Origin: Streptacidiphilus jeojiense
Lineage (GTDB): Bacteria > Actinomycetota > Actinomycetes > Streptomycetales > Streptomycetaceae
Reading direction: 5' to 3'
Assembly: GCF_000719095.1 (NCBI RefSeq)
Contig: NZ_JOEH01000029.1
Coordinates: 1 to 64,000 of the forward strand
DNA length: 64,000 bases
This document shows, piece by piece, positions 35,438-44,560 of this stretch. The position numbers were made by a program, and so were the translations under genes. A model generated the notes under the pieces. The model saw only the letters and a list, made by a program, of their open reading frames with translations. It made no database searches and had not been told where the DNA came from. How positions within the stretch are numbered: position 1 is the first letter of the stretch; each line of letters opens with the position of its first letter.

Positions 35438-35443
35438 TAATAT
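35438..35443 (+). promoter_or_regulatory. candidate -10 element (TAATAT) for the PAS-GAF-PP2C gene
   Basis: TAATAT sits in an AT-rich island 97 bp upstream of ATG 35540, in the divergent gap with the MreB-like gene. A weak -35 (CTGAGC, 35414-35419) lies 18 bp before it. Confidence 0.3.
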
Positions 35444-35539
35444 GCTTTGTCCGTACTTGCCCTCCTTTGGTGTTCTGCCTCTGGTGTTGTGACGTGGTTC
35501 AACCGGTCCTGTCCGCCCGGACCCGGAAGGGACGGCCCG

Positions 35540-37870
35540 ATGGCTGACGAGCTGGGCAGCGCGACCCCGCCGCTGCGTGGCGACGCCGTGCTGGGCAGCG
35601 CCGGGATCGGGGTGTGGCGCTGGAACCGGCCGCAGGCCCTGCTGGAGGTCGACCCGATCGCGGCCGACCTGCTCGGTGTGGACGCCGCGACGGAGCGGCT
35701 GGGCGTGCCGCAGCTGCGCTCGCTGCTGCACGCCGAGGACTACGTGCGGCTGCGCTCCACCGCCGAGCTGGCCATCGCCGAGCAGCGCCCCTTCGACGTG
35801 CGGGTCCGGGTGCTCACCGCCACCGGCAAGGTGCGCCGGGTGCTGCACCTGCAGGTGGTGCCCGCCGCGCCCGGCCAGCCGTGGCCGGTGCAGGGAACCG
35901 CGGTGGCGGGGCATCTGGCCGACATCTGCGAGGGCGACCTGTCGGCGACCGTGCCCCGGGTCAACCGGGACCCACACCCGGACCTGGACCCGGACCCGGC
36001 GGACGGCGCGGATCCCGGCACCGCGTCGGCGGGGGGCCTGGACGCGGAGCTGCGGCAGATCGACACGCTGAACCGCGCACCGTCCTCGTTGCGCACCGAA
36101 CGGCTCCCCCACCCGCTCGGCGCCGACCCGCACGCCTCCCACGGCACCGCCCGCGGCCTGGACCCGGGGCCGGGCCCGACCAACCTCCGCCGCTCCCGCG
36201 AGGCCTTCCTGCTGGACGCCGGACGGGCGCTGGCCGAGGCCGGCACCACCGCCGAGGTGCTGCGGGTGGTGGCCTCACTGTCGATGCCCGGCTTCTCGCC
36301 GGACGGCCTGGCGGTCTTCGGCGTGGACGGCGGCACCCTGTCCATGGTGGGCCAGCACGGCTACGAGCTGAACGACGACTCGGCGTTCACCATGCCGGTG
36401 GAGACCGACTACCCGGCCGCCGTGGTGGTGCGCACCGGGCGCGCGATCTACATGTCCTCCCCCGAGGACTACCGGGCCCGCTTCCCCGCGGCCTGGCCGC
36501 TGGTCCAGGGCTTCGGCCGACAGGCCTGGGCGTTCCTGCCGCTGGTCGCCACCGGGCGCACCACCGGGGCGTGGATGGCCTCCTTCCGCACTCCGGTGCG
36601 GTTCACCCCCGACGAGCGGGCGGTGCTGTCCACGGTCGCCCGGATGCTGGCCCACGCCCTGGAGCGGGCCCACACCAACGAGGCCGAACGGGCGCTGTCG
36701 CGCGGGCTGCGGCGCAGCATGGGCACCGGATCGCCGGCCGCCGAGGGCATCAGCGTGGCCACCCGCTACGTGCCCACCGGCGGCGGGCTGATGGTCGGCG
36801 GCGACTGGTACGACATCATCAACCTGCCCGACGGCCGGCTGGCCCTGGTCATCGGCGACGTGCAGGGCCACGACGTGCACGCGGCCGGGCTGATGGCGCA
36901 GCTGCGCACCGCCGTGCACGCCTACGCCACCGAGGGGCACCGCCCGGACGCGGTGCTCGCCCGCACCTCCCACTTCCTGGCGGCGCTGGACGACGACCGC
37001 TTCGCCACCTGCATCTACATCGAGGCCGATCCGGCGAGCGGCACCCTGTCCATCGCCCGGGCCGGCCATCCTCATCCGGTGCTGCGGATGCCCGACGGCA
37101 CCTGCATGATCAGGCACGTGGACGGCGGGCTGCCGCTGGGGCTGGCTCCCGAGGGCGAGGACTACCCGGTCACCACGCTGGAGCTGCAGCCTGGCGAGGT
37201 GATGATGCTGTGCACCGACGGGCTGATCGAGACCGGCGGCCACGACATGTACACCGGCTGGATCCGGGTGCGGGACGCCCTGTCGCCGGGGCCCACCGGC
37301 GACCTGGAGGGCATGGCGGACCGCCTGATCGACGCGGTGCACGGTCCCGCCTCGCACACCGGGGCCGGGCATCTGGCGGACCGGCGCGAGGACGACATCG
37401 CCCTGCTGCTGCTGCGCCGCGACGTGGTCGGCCAGAGCCAGGCCGTGACGGGCCGGCGCCTGGTGCTGACGGTGGCTCAGGACCAGGCCGACCGGATCGC
37501 CGGGGCCCGCGAGGAGCTGCGCGCGATCATGCACGACTGGGCCGTGCCGGACCAGGCCGACGCCACGGTGCTGCTGGCGACCGAGCTGCTGACCAATGTG
37601 CTGGTGCACACCGACCAGACGGCCGCCCTGGTGGCGACGATGACCGGGCAGGTGGGCTCGCGCCGGCTGCGGCTGGAGGTGGCCGACGGCAGCGACGAGC
37701 TGGCGCACCGGCGCTCGCCGGGCGAGATGGCCTCCTCGGGGCGCGGCCTGATCCTGCTGGAGCTGCTGTCCGACCGCTGGGGCATGGAGCCGCGCGGCGA
37801 GGGCAAGTGCATCTGGTTCGAGCTGGACGAGGTGCCTGGCCCGGCGGCCGGGGCCGCCCCGGCTCTGTGA
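35540..37870 (+). CDS. PAS-GAF-PP2C-type serine phosphatase with C-terminal HATPase domain
   Basis: A 776-aa multidomain stress-signalling protein. The order is PAS-like sensor (about 10-110), a charged linker, GAF domain (about 215-385), SpoIIE/RsbU-type PP2C phosphatase (about 400-605; GGDWYDIINLPDGRLALVIGDVQGH with the metal Asp residues, CTDGLIE, REDDIALLLL), and GHKL ATPase (about 635-765; LLATELLTNVLVHTD, SSGRGLILLELL). Phosphatase and kinase-type modules in one chain are typical streptomycete regulators of anti-sigma antagonist proteins. ATG 35540 follows GGAAGGGA. Its target proteins are not nearby. Confidence 0.92.
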   Translation: MADELGSATPPLRGDAVLGSAGIGVWRWNRPQALLEVDPIAADLLGVDAATERLGVPQLRSLLHAEDYVRLRSTAELAIAEQRPFDVRVRVLTATGKVRRVLHLQVVPAAPGQPWPVQGTAVAGHLADICEGDLSATVPRVNRDPHPDLDPDPADGADPGTASAGGLDAELRQIDTLNRAPSSLRTERLPHPLGADPHASHGTARGLDPGPGPTNLRRSREAFLLDAGRALAEAGTTAEVLRVVASLSMPGFSPDGLAVFGVDGGTLSMVGQHGYELNDDSAFTMPVETDYPAAVVVRTGRAIYMSSPEDYRARFPAAWPLVQGFGRQAWAFLPLVATGRTTGAWMASFRTPVRFTPDERAVLSTVARMLAHALERAHTNEAERALSRGLRRSMGTGSPAAEGISVATRYVPTGGGLMVGGDWYDIINLPDGRLALVIGDVQGHDVHAAGLMAQLRTAVHAYATEGHRPDAVLARTSHFLAALDDDRFATCIYIEADPASGTLSIARAGHPHPVLRMPDGTCMIRHVDGGLPLGLAPEGEDYPVTTLELQPGEVMMLCTDGLIETGGHDMYTGWIRVRDALSPGPTGDLEGMADRLIDAVHGPASHTGAGHLADRREDDIALLLLRRDVVGQSQAVTGRRLVLTVAQDQADRIAGAREELRAIMHDWAVPDQADATVLLATELLTNVLVHTDQTAALVATMTGQVGSRRLRLEVADGSDELAHRRSPGEMASSGRGLILLELLSDRWGMEPRGEGKCIWFELDEVPGPAAGAAPAL

Positions 37871-37877
37871 GGTGCCG

Positions 37878-38885
37878 TCAGCGGGCGTGGACGGCCACGA
37901 AATCGCGGCTGGAGACGTCGTAGTAGCGGTACGGGCCGCGGACGAAGTTGACCAGGTTGTGCGGCACCGGGTCGTGCGGCCGGCGGGAGGCGTCGTAGGA
38001 CATGAAGGAGGGCCAGCTGAGGTTGATGTCCAGCATCATCGCGGTGACCGCTCCGGCCCGCTGCAGCAGGGTGGCCAGTGACTGCACCGAGAGCAGCCGT
38101 CCGCCGACGTAGACCAGGTCGCCGTTGCGGTCCACGCCGATCCCGGAGCGGGCCACCATCGCGTTCCCGCCGTCGGTGAGCCCCCAGGTCTCGGTCCCGC
38201 CCCGGTACACCTCGTCGGTGACCTGCCCGTCGGCCACCAGCGGTACCAGGCACTGGCGGACGCCGACCACGTCGGGGCGCATGGAGACGGTGCGGTTCCA
38301 CACCCCCACGGTGAGCGAACCGTCGCGGTGGAAGACCTCGGAGGCGGCCCCGGTGCGCAGCCGGCCCACGGTCGTCCCGTCGAGGTAGAAGCCTCCGTGC
38401 GCGTCGCCGTTGGAGACCTTGAACCCGCCGTTCCAGGTGGCGACCAGGCCGGTGCGCTGCTGGTCGGGGACGGTCGGCGGGATCCGCCAGGAGCCGCCGG
38501 GCTCCTGCGAGCCGGGGTGCAGGTCGAAGCGCAGCGCGTCCTGCTTCATCCAGACCACGCCGACCGGGAACTGGGTGTCCTGGGCGTCCGGGCGCACGGT
38601 CGTGCTCTGGACCACCGGCCGGCCCTTGACCTGCACCAGCGCGCTGAACCGGCCCTCGCCGGGTTCGGCCGGGGCGACCAGCGGACGGATCGCGGGGTGC
38701 AGCGGCACGACCGGAAGCGGCGCCGGCGGCGGACTGACCATCGCGTGGCGCACCGCTGCCGCAGCCGATGCGGAGGGCGGTGCCGGGTCGGCGCCACGGC
38801 CGCAGCTGGTCAGCGACAGGACTGCCGCCAGGGCCGCCGCGCCGGCCGCGGGCCAGGACGCCGCCGCGCGGCGGCGCGGGCTCAT
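37878..38885 (-). CDS. phosphodiester glycosidase (NAGPA)-family lipoprotein
   Basis: A 335-aa exported protein with a lipoprotein signal (LSLTSCG, acyl Cys at about 28). The NAGPA-like domain has TWNGGFKVSNGDAHGGFYLDG (about 160-180), a central ERM/RPDVVGVRQ segment, and C-terminal DINLSWPSFMSY. The family hydrolyses sugar-phosphodiester bonds, for example on capping N-acetylglucosamine or wall polymers. ATG 38885 overlaps the stop of the paralogous upstream gene by 4 nt (ATGA), so the pair is translationally coupled. Confidence 0.87.
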   Translation of the reverse strand: MSPRRRAAASWPAAGAAALAAVLSLTSCGRGADPAPPSASAAAAVRHAMVSPPPAPLPVVPLHPAIRPLVAPAEPGEGRFSALVQVKGRPVVQSTTVRPDAQDTQFPVGVVWMKQDALRFDLHPGSQEPGGSWRIPPTVPDQQRTGLVATWNGGFKVSNGDAHGGFYLDGTTVGRLRTGAASEVFHRDGSLTVGVWNRTVSMRPDVVGVRQCLVPLVADGQVTDEVYRGGTETWGLTDGGNAMVARSGIGVDRNGDLVYVGGRLLSVQSLATLLQRAGAVTAMMLDINLSWPSFMSYDASRRPHDPVPHNLVNFVRGPYRYYDVSSRDFVAVHAR

Positions 38886-40123
38886 TTGGCGTACACGGCG
38901 GTGAAGTCGCGGCTGGTCGACTCGTAGTAGCGGTTGGCGGGGCGCTCCTGGGAGTCGAGCAGCTTGACCGGGGTCGGGTTCTTCGGATCCGGCGTGGGCT
39001 TGTAGTACATGTAGGACATCCAGGCAGGGTTGATGTCCAGCTGCATGGCCCGCACGCAGCCGGCCCGCTGCAGCAGGTCCGCCAGGGTGCGCACGGACAG
39101 CGCCGGACCGTAGACGTAGACCACCCGGCCGTCGTGGGTGATCCCGACGCCCGAGCGCCAGACGAAGTACTTGCCGGCGATGGTCAGGCCCCAGCCGCTC
39201 TCCACGTTCTGGTCCACCCCGGCGGGGACGCGGCCGTGGTCCACGATCAGGTTCAGGTTCTGCCGCACGCCGGCGACCTGGGGGGTCATCCGCTCCTCGG
39301 TGCCCCAGGAGCCGATGTCCACATGGCCGTCCTTGTAGTAGACCAGCGAGGCGCCGTCGTCGGCCAGGGTGCCGTGGGTGATGCCGTTGAGGTAGAAGCC
39401 GCCGCGTGCCTCGCCGACCTTGAACCCTCCGTTGAAGGTGGCCATCAGGCCGGTGCGCTGGCCGGCCGGGACCGAGGTCGGCACGCCCCAGTTGTCCGGG
39501 CCCGGGTCGACCTCGCCGGGGTGCAGGGCGAACCTGAGCAGCCGCTGGTCCATGGAGACCGCCGCGGCGACGTAGGAGGTGTGCTCGTCGTCGGGGCGGA
39601 CGTAGGCGCCCATCAGCGCGGGGGTCCCGCGCACGCTACCCAGGACCTCCCAGGTGCCCTCCCCGGCCAGCGGGGTGCCCGCGGGCGAGACCAACCGCGG
39701 TGGCACGACGGCCTTCAGCTCCGAGGTGCCGGAGCCCGCCTGCGCGGCCGCGGCGCCGGCGGGCTGCAGCGCGCCGGTGGGGGTGCCGCCGACCTTGGGC
39801 GGATGCGCCTTGTACTGGGCGCTCTCCAGGAAGGTGACCAGCGGTCCCAGCTTGTGGTCGCGCCCCCATTCGGCGACTCGGGCGGCCATGCTGTCGTCGC
39901 CGGGGGCCGCCATCGCGCTGCCCAGCGACCAGCCGAGCCAGCCGAGGAACACCGCCGTCAGCGCCAGCACCGCCTGGACGCTGCGGTGCGCGAGGAGTCT
40001 GCGGATCCACCGTCGTCGGCGGGGCGGCGCGGGGGCGTCCGGTTCGTCGGCGACGTCCTGACCGGTCTGGGGAATCGGCGACGGCTGCACGCGGTTCTGC
40101 TCCCTGCGGTGGGGGCCGGGCAT
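38882..40123 (-). CDS. phosphodiester glycosidase (NAGPA)-family membrane-anchored protein
   Basis: A 413-aa paralogue of the preceding entry's product: ATFNGGFKVGEARGGFYLNG, VYGPALSVRTLADLLQRAG and LDINPAWMSYMYY align with it. It differs in having a cytoplasmic Pro/Arg-rich N-terminus and one membrane helix (about 48-72) instead of a lipobox. Both would act on the outer face of the membrane. The first gene of a two-gene operon; start ATG 40123 has only a weak RBS. Tandem divergence suggests different substrates or a heteromeric complex. Confidence 0.87.
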   Translation of the reverse strand: MPGPHRREQNRVQPSPIPQTGQDVADEPDAPAPPRRRRWIRRLLAHRSVQAVLALTAVFLGWLGWSLGSAMAAPGDDSMAARVAEWGRDHKLGPLVTFLESAQYKAHPPKVGGTPTGALQPAGAAAAQAGSGTSELKAVVPPRLVSPAGTPLAGEGTWEVLGSVRGTPALMGAYVRPDDEHTSYVAAAVSMDQRLLRFALHPGEVDPGPDNWGVPTSVPAGQRTGLMATFNGGFKVGEARGGFYLNGITHGTLADDGASLVYYKDGHVDIGSWGTEERMTPQVAGVRQNLNLIVDHGRVPAGVDQNVESGWGLTIAGKYFVWRSGVGITHDGRVVYVYGPALSVRTLADLLQRAGCVRAMQLDINPAWMSYMYYKPTPDPKNPTPVKLLDSQERPANRYYESTSRDFTAVYAK

Positions 40124-40247
40124 GGTCCGGCGGCGGTCCCGGGCGCGGTGCGGCCGGGGCGTTCCCCCCGGTTCGCTGCTCCCCCCGGTCCAAGCTAACG
40201 GCGCATCAGCGAAGCCGCTCGTCGGAGTGGGCGGTTCGAGGGACCGG

Positions 40248-40274
40248 CCGGCGCCGGAGGCGGTCCGGCGCCGG
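40248..40274 (-). terminator. hairpin downstream of the encapsulin gene
   Basis: CCGGCGCCGG occurs at 40248-40257 and 40265-40274 with a 7-nt loop, 9 bp beyond the encapsulin stop on the minus strand. It is GC-only and lacks a U-run. Confidence 0.45.
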
Positions 40275-40282
40275 AACCCGGT

Positions 40283-41089
40283 TCAGCCCGCCGCGGTCAG
40301 CGACACCACGGCCTCGCTGGTGTGCAGTTGGAAGGTCAGCGTCTCCTGGAGGTAGAGCTCGACCCCGGTCTCGCTGTGCGACCGGTAGCCGATGGAGAGG
40401 TCCTGGCCCAGGTGCAGCTCGTAGTCCCCGCCGCGTGTGGAGAGCAGGAACGCGCCCTGGATCGCGGGCGCCCAGACGATCTCGCCGTCCACCAGCAGCC
40501 GGGACAGGTGGGTGAGGATCGGGAAGCCGTGGTCTGCGGTCTCGCTGACGGCGGTGTAGGCGTCCGCGCTGAGCAGCAGCGAGTAGGGGCCGTCGACCCC
40601 GGCCAGCCGCAGGGCGCTCAGGGCGCGGCTGACCGCGTCGGGATAGTCGCGCACGTCCGACGGCAGCGGCAGCCCGGGGTTGGAGGATCCGGGCCGCATG
40701 CCGGTCATGCCGGCCTCCGGGTAGCCCTCGAAGACGACGCGGTCCTCGGCGAAGGCGGCCTGGCGGGCGGCGTCCTTGACGGGCTGCCAGTCGGCGTCGG
40801 CGGCGCCGCGTTCCACGCTGTCGACGGCGGTGCGGTCCACGGTGAACGGGATCCGCAGCTCCACCAGGCGCTGGACGTCGCGCAGCGCGGCGCTGACGCC
40901 CTCGGCGGGCGCGGCGACGGCGGTCTGCCGGCCGGTGCCGACCGCGGCGAGCTCGGTGCCGGCCGGGCCGTTGAGGTCGACCACGCGGCGGCCGGCGACA
41001 TGGCGTTTGAAGGTGCGTCGGGCCTCGTCCTCGATCTCGGCCCAGGCGGCGTCGGAGACGGGTGCGAGTGAGCGGTGGAGGTTGTTCAC
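40283..41089 (-). CDS. family 1 encapsulin nanocompartment shell protein
   Basis: A 268-aa HK97-fold shell protein of standard family 1 length. Typical segments are the N-terminal RSLAPVSDAAWAEIEDEARRTFKRHVAGRRVVDL, AAFAEDRVVFEGYPEAGMTG and IQGAFLLSTRGGDYELHLGQDLSIGY. Sixty copies (T=1) usually self-assemble around a cargo enzyme. The GTG start at 41089 has AAGGAG upstream and overlaps the peroxidase stop as GTGA. The upstream gene supplies a cargo with a targeting peptide, so this is a complete DyP-encapsulin system. Confidence 0.96.
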   Translation of the reverse strand: MNNLHRSLAPVSDAAWAEIEDEARRTFKRHVAGRRVVDLNGPAGTELAAVGTGRQTAVAAPAEGVSAALRDVQRLVELRIPFTVDRTAVDSVERGAADADWQPVKDAARQAAFAEDRVVFEGYPEAGMTGMRPGSSNPGLPLPSDVRDYPDAVSRALSALRLAGVDGPYSLLLSADAYTAVSETADHGFPILTHLSRLLVDGEIVWAPAIQGAFLLSTRGGDYELHLGQDLSIGYRSHSETGVELYLQETLTFQLHTSEAVVSLTAAG

Positions 41090-42210
41090 TGCGGGGTGCT
41101 CCTTCGAAGGCTGCCGATGCCCAGGGACTCGGCAGGTGACGGGGGTGCCGACAGCTCGGACGCGGGCGGCTCGGGGGCCGGCGCCGGGACGGGCGCGGCG
41201 GGGTCGGCCGCAGTCGACCCCGATCGGGCGCCGGGCGGGTCGGGGAGGTCGTCCAGGAAGTCGGCGGACGGCGCGAAGAACAGCGTTCCGGTGACGGCGG
41301 TGGAGAAGTCCAGGATCCGGTCGTAGTTGCCCGGCGGGCTGCCCACGAACATGTTCTCCAGCATCTTCTCGGTCACCGCGGGGGTCCTGGCGTAGCTGAT
41401 GAAGTAGGTGCCGTACTCGCCGCGGCCCAACGATCCGAACGGCATGTTCTCGCGCAGGATCTGACGCTCGGTGCCGTCCGGGTCGGTGACGGTGTTCAGT
41501 GCGACATGGGAGTTGGTCGGCTTGACGGCGTCGTCCAGTTCGATGTTGTCGGCCTTGGTGCGCCCGATCACCCGCTCCTGCTCCTCGGTGGACAGGGCGT
41601 TCCAGGCGGTCATGTCGTGCAGGTACTTCTGCACCAGCAGGTAGCTGCCGCCGGAGAAGTCCGGGTCCTCCTGGTCCACCAGAACTGCCCGGACCGCGTC
41701 GCGGCCGCTGGGGTTCTCGGTGCCGTCGACGAAGCCCAGCAGGTCGCGCAGGTCGAAGTAGCGGAAGCCCTGGGTCTCGTCGACGACGGTGGCGGCGCCG
41801 GACAGCCGGCTCACCACCTGGCCGGCCAGTTCGAAGCAGGCGTCCAGTCGGGGCGCTCGGATGTGCAGCACCAGGTCTCCAGGGGTCGACACGGTGCGGT
41901 GCCGGGATCCCTCGAAGTCGCGGAACGGATGCAGTTCGGCGGGGCGGGGGCCGTCGAACAGGCGGTCCCAGGCGTCCGAGCCGATCCCGGCCACGCAGGC
42001 CAGGCCGCCCTCGGGGATCCGGAAGCCGACCGAGCGCTGCAGCCCGGACAGGTCCCCCAGCAGGTCGCGCACCTCCTGCTCGCCGCCGGGGTCGATGGTC
42101 AGCACGAGGATGATCGCCGCTACCGTCAGCGGGCTCACCACCGGTTGGGGCTCTGCACGTTCCTTGTTCTCTGAGCCGACTGTCGTGGCAGGTGGGAGCG
42201 CGGAAGTCAT
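41086..42210 (-). CDS. dye-decolorizing peroxidase (DyP), encapsulin cargo
   Basis: A 374-aa haem peroxidase. The distal Asp is in GFVDGTENP, the proximal His in TNSHVALN, and the conserved Arg in ILRENMPFG. Residues 315-360 are a Pro/Ala/Ser-rich flexible linker leading to the cargo-loading peptide SLGIGSLRR (362-370), which docks on the encapsulin interior. It lacks a Tat signal, consistent with compartment loading in the cytoplasm; the N-terminal stretch VAAIILVLTIDPG is a domain strand rather than a membrane helix. ATG 42210. The pair probably defends against peroxides or dye-like substrates. Confidence 0.95.
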   Translation of the reverse strand: MTSALPPATTVGSENKERAEPQPVVSPLTVAAIILVLTIDPGGEQEVRDLLGDLSGLQRSVGFRIPEGGLACVAGIGSDAWDRLFDGPRPAELHPFRDFEGSRHRTVSTPGDLVLHIRAPRLDACFELAGQVVSRLSGAATVVDETQGFRYFDLRDLLGFVDGTENPSGRDAVRAVLVDQEDPDFSGGSYLLVQKYLHDMTAWNALSTEEQERVIGRTKADNIELDDAVKPTNSHVALNTVTDPDGTERQILRENMPFGSLGRGEYGTYFISYARTPAVTEKMLENMFVGSPPGNYDRILDFSTAVTGTLFFAPSADFLDDLPDPPGARSGSTAADPAAPVPAPAPEPPASELSAPPSPAESLGIGSLRRSTPQ

Positions 42211-42308
42211 GGCACCCACCCTGCCGCGCCCGGAGGTACCCGGCAACCGATCCCGGCGCCCCGGCGGTACTGCGTGGGGTCCTGGTTCGGTGCAGTACTG
42301 CTCCGGAA

Positions 42309-43424
42309 CTACTCCGGGTACTGCGCGGCCGGCGCCTGCACCGCCAGCCCGGCGGCGTCGGGGCCGTCCGCGTCGCTCTCGCCGAACAGCGTTCCCAGCA
42401 CCAGCCCGGCCGCGCCCAGGGCGACCACCTGCTCGCCGGCATCGGTGACGGTGACGCCGACCTGCTGCCAGCCGGGGTCCGGGAGCCGCTCGCGGACGAC
42501 GGCGCCGATCCGGTCGCGGAACAGGTCCGGGTCGGCCAGGACCGCGTCGCCGGCGAGGACGACCTGGGCCAGGTCCAGCAGGCGGACCAGGTTGGCGATC
42601 CCCTCGCCGAGCAGGTCGGCGGCCCGGCCGCGGTCGCCGTCCGCCAGCGCGGCCCGGCACAGCGCCTCCAGGCAGCCGTGGTTCCCGCAGGCGCAGCGCG
42701 GTCCGCGCGGGTCGATCACCTGGTGGCCGAACTCCCCCGCGTTGGTACGGGCGCCGCGCTGCACCCGGCCGCCGAGGACCAGCCCGGCGCCGAGGCCGTC
42801 ACCCAGATAGACGAAGGCCCGGTCGGGGGCTCCGGGGCGGCTGAGCACGCCGGCGGTGGTGTCCTTGTCCAGGAACACCGGCAGCCCCAGCCTGGCGGCC
42901 AGCTCGGCGCGCAGCGGTATCCCGTTCCAGCCGGGCAGCCCGGTGACCTGGTGCAGCACCCCGGTTCGCTGGTCCAGCGGCCCGGGGCAGGCGACGCCGA
43001 CGCCCAGGACGCGCTCCCGGGGGAGCTCCGCGATCACCGCCTCGACCTGCGCCGCGATCAGGTCCAGGGTCTGCTGGGGAGTGGCCCCCGAGGGGTCGAA
43101 ACGGGTCGCGGTGGCATCGACGATCCGGCCGGCGAGGTCGACCAGCACCAGGGTGCTGCCGTGCCGGTGCAGCTGGACCCCGACCACCCAGCGGGCCTGC
43201 GGGACCAGCCGCAGCAGGGTGCGCGGCTTGCCCCCGGCGGAGGGGACCCGGCCGGCCGGGGCGATCAGGCCCTCGGCGGCCAGCCGTTGCACGATCTTGC
43301 TGATGGCCTGGGCGGTCAGCCCGGTGGCCAGGGCCAGCTCGACGCGGCTGATCTCGTCCGCGGCGCGGATGCGCCCGAGGACGGCGGCGGTGTTGTGGTC
43401 GCGCAGCGCGGTGAGGTTGGCCAT
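42309..43424 (-). CDS. ROK-family transcriptional regulator
   Basis: A 371-aa repressor-type protein: N-terminal winged helix-turn-helix (SRVELALATGLTAQAISKIVQRL, about 25-48) plus ROK kinase-like domain with ATP-site VGVACPGPLD, EFGHQVIDPRG and the zinc-type cysteine cluster CACGNHGCLE. Such NagC/XylR-like proteins sense sugars. It is divergent from a Gfo/Idh oxidoreductase gene with only 56 bp between starts, so it probably controls that operon and itself. Confidence 0.92.
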   Translation of the reverse strand: MANLTALRDHNTAAVLGRIRAADEISRVELALATGLTAQAISKIVQRLAAEGLIAPAGRVPSAGGKPRTLLRLVPQARWVVGVQLHRHGSTLVLVDLAGRIVDATATRFDPSGATPQQTLDLIAAQVEAVIAELPRERVLGVGVACPGPLDQRTGVLHQVTGLPGWNGIPLRAELAARLGLPVFLDKDTTAGVLSRPGAPDRAFVYLGDGLGAGLVLGGRVQRGARTNAGEFGHQVIDPRGPRCACGNHGCLEALCRAALADGDRGRAADLLGEGIANLVRLLDLAQVVLAGDAVLADPDLFRDRIGAVVRERLPDPGWQQVGVTVTDAGEQVVALGAAGLVLGTLFGESDADGPDAAGLAVQAPAAQYPE

Positions 43425-43444
43425 GACGTCATTATGCAGGCGGC

Positions 43445-43474
43445 TTGCGACTTAGTCCACACTGTTGCTTTACT
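43445..43474 (+). promoter_or_regulatory. candidate leaderless promoter of the Gfo/Idh operon
   Basis: A -35 TTGCGA (43445-43450), 18-bp spacer, then -10 TTTACT (43469-43474) ending 6 bp before ATG 43481. An interrupted TAGT/ACTA dyad (43453-43456 and 43472-43475) overlaps the spacer and -10, suiting repression by the divergent ROK protein. Confidence 0.45.
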
Positions 43475-43480
43475 AGGGGC

Positions 43481-44560
43481 ATGGCAGATTCCACTTCGCT
43501 CTCCCCCGTCCCCGCCGGCCCCGTCCTGCGCGTCGGACTGGTCGGCTACGGTCTGGCCGGCTCGGTCTTCCACGCACCCCTGATCAGCACCACCCCCGGC
43601 ATGGAGCTCACCGCCGTCGTCACCGGCAACCCCGAGCGCCAGGCCCAGGTCCGCAAGGACCACCCCGGTGCCGCGACCGTCGCCACCGTCGACGAGCTCT
43701 GGCCGCTCGGCCTGGACCTGGTCGTGGTCGCCTCCCCCAACCGGACCCACGTCCCGACCGCCACCGCGGCGCTGCAGGCCGGTGTCGGCGTGGTCGTGGA
43801 CAAACCGCTGGCGGTCACCGCGGCCGAGGGCGAGGCGCTGGCCGCACTCGCCGAGCAGCGCGGACTCCTGCTCAGCGTCTTCCAGAACCGCCGCTGGGAC
43901 GGCGACTTCCGCACCGTCTCCGAGCTGGTCGGCTCGGGCCGGCTGGGCACGGTGGGCCGGTTCGAGTCGCGCTTCGAGCGCTGGCGCCCCCAGCTCAAGG
44001 GCGGCTGGCGGGAGCTGGGCGATCCGGCCGAGGGCGGCGGACTGCTCTACGACCTGGGCAGCCACCTGGTGGACCAGGCGCTGACCCTGTTCGGTCCGGC
44101 CGTCGAGGTCTACGCCGAGCTGGACAGCCGCCGTCCGGGCTCCGACGCCGACGACGACGCCTTCGTCGCACTGCTGCACTCCGGCGGCACCCGCTCGCAC
44201 CTGTGGATGAGCGCCGTGGCCGCCGACCTCGGCCCTCGCTTCCGCGTTCTGGGCAGCGAGGGCGCCTACGTCGTCGACGGCCTGGACGGCCAGGAGGCGG
44301 CGCTGCGCGAGGGCCGCACCCCCGCCGACGCCGACTGGGGCGTCACTCCCCCCGAGGAGTACGGCCGACTGGGCGCCGGCGACACCACCGAGCCCTATCC
44401 CACCCTGCCCGGGACCTACCAGAGCTACTACGCGGGGATCGCGGCGGCGCTGGGCGGACAGGCACCCGTGCCGGTGGAGCCCAGGGACGCGGTCGCGGCC
44501 CTCACCGTGCTGGAGGCGGCCCGCCTCTCGGCCACCGAGCGCCGGACGGTGACGCTGTGA
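43481..44560 (+). CDS. Gfo/Idh/MocA-family oxidoreductase
   Basis: A 359-aa NAD(P)-dependent dehydrogenase. Rossmann motif VGLVGYGLAGSVFHAPL is near 20-36, the catalytic-lysine motif VVDKPLAVT near 108-116, and the His-bearing DLGSHLVDQALTLFGP near 190. Unlike the family member at 26.2 kb, the DKP lysine is intact. Possible substrates are inositol, glucose or related sugars. It is first gene of a two-gene unit whose second gene starts on its stop codon. Confidence 0.9.
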   Translation: MADSTSLSPVPAGPVLRVGLVGYGLAGSVFHAPLISTTPGMELTAVVTGNPERQAQVRKDHPGAATVATVDELWPLGLDLVVVASPNRTHVPTATAALQAGVGVVVDKPLAVTAAEGEALAALAEQRGLLLSVFQNRRWDGDFRTVSELVGSGRLGTVGRFESRFERWRPQLKGGWRELGDPAEGGGLLYDLGSHLVDQALTLFGPAVEVYAELDSRRPGSDADDDAFVALLHSGGTRSHLWMSAVAADLGPRFRVLGSEGAYVVDGLDGQEAALREGRTPADADWGVTPPEEYGRLGAGDTTEPYPTLPGTYQSYYAGIAAALGGQAPVPVEPRDAVAALTVLEAARLSATERRTVTL

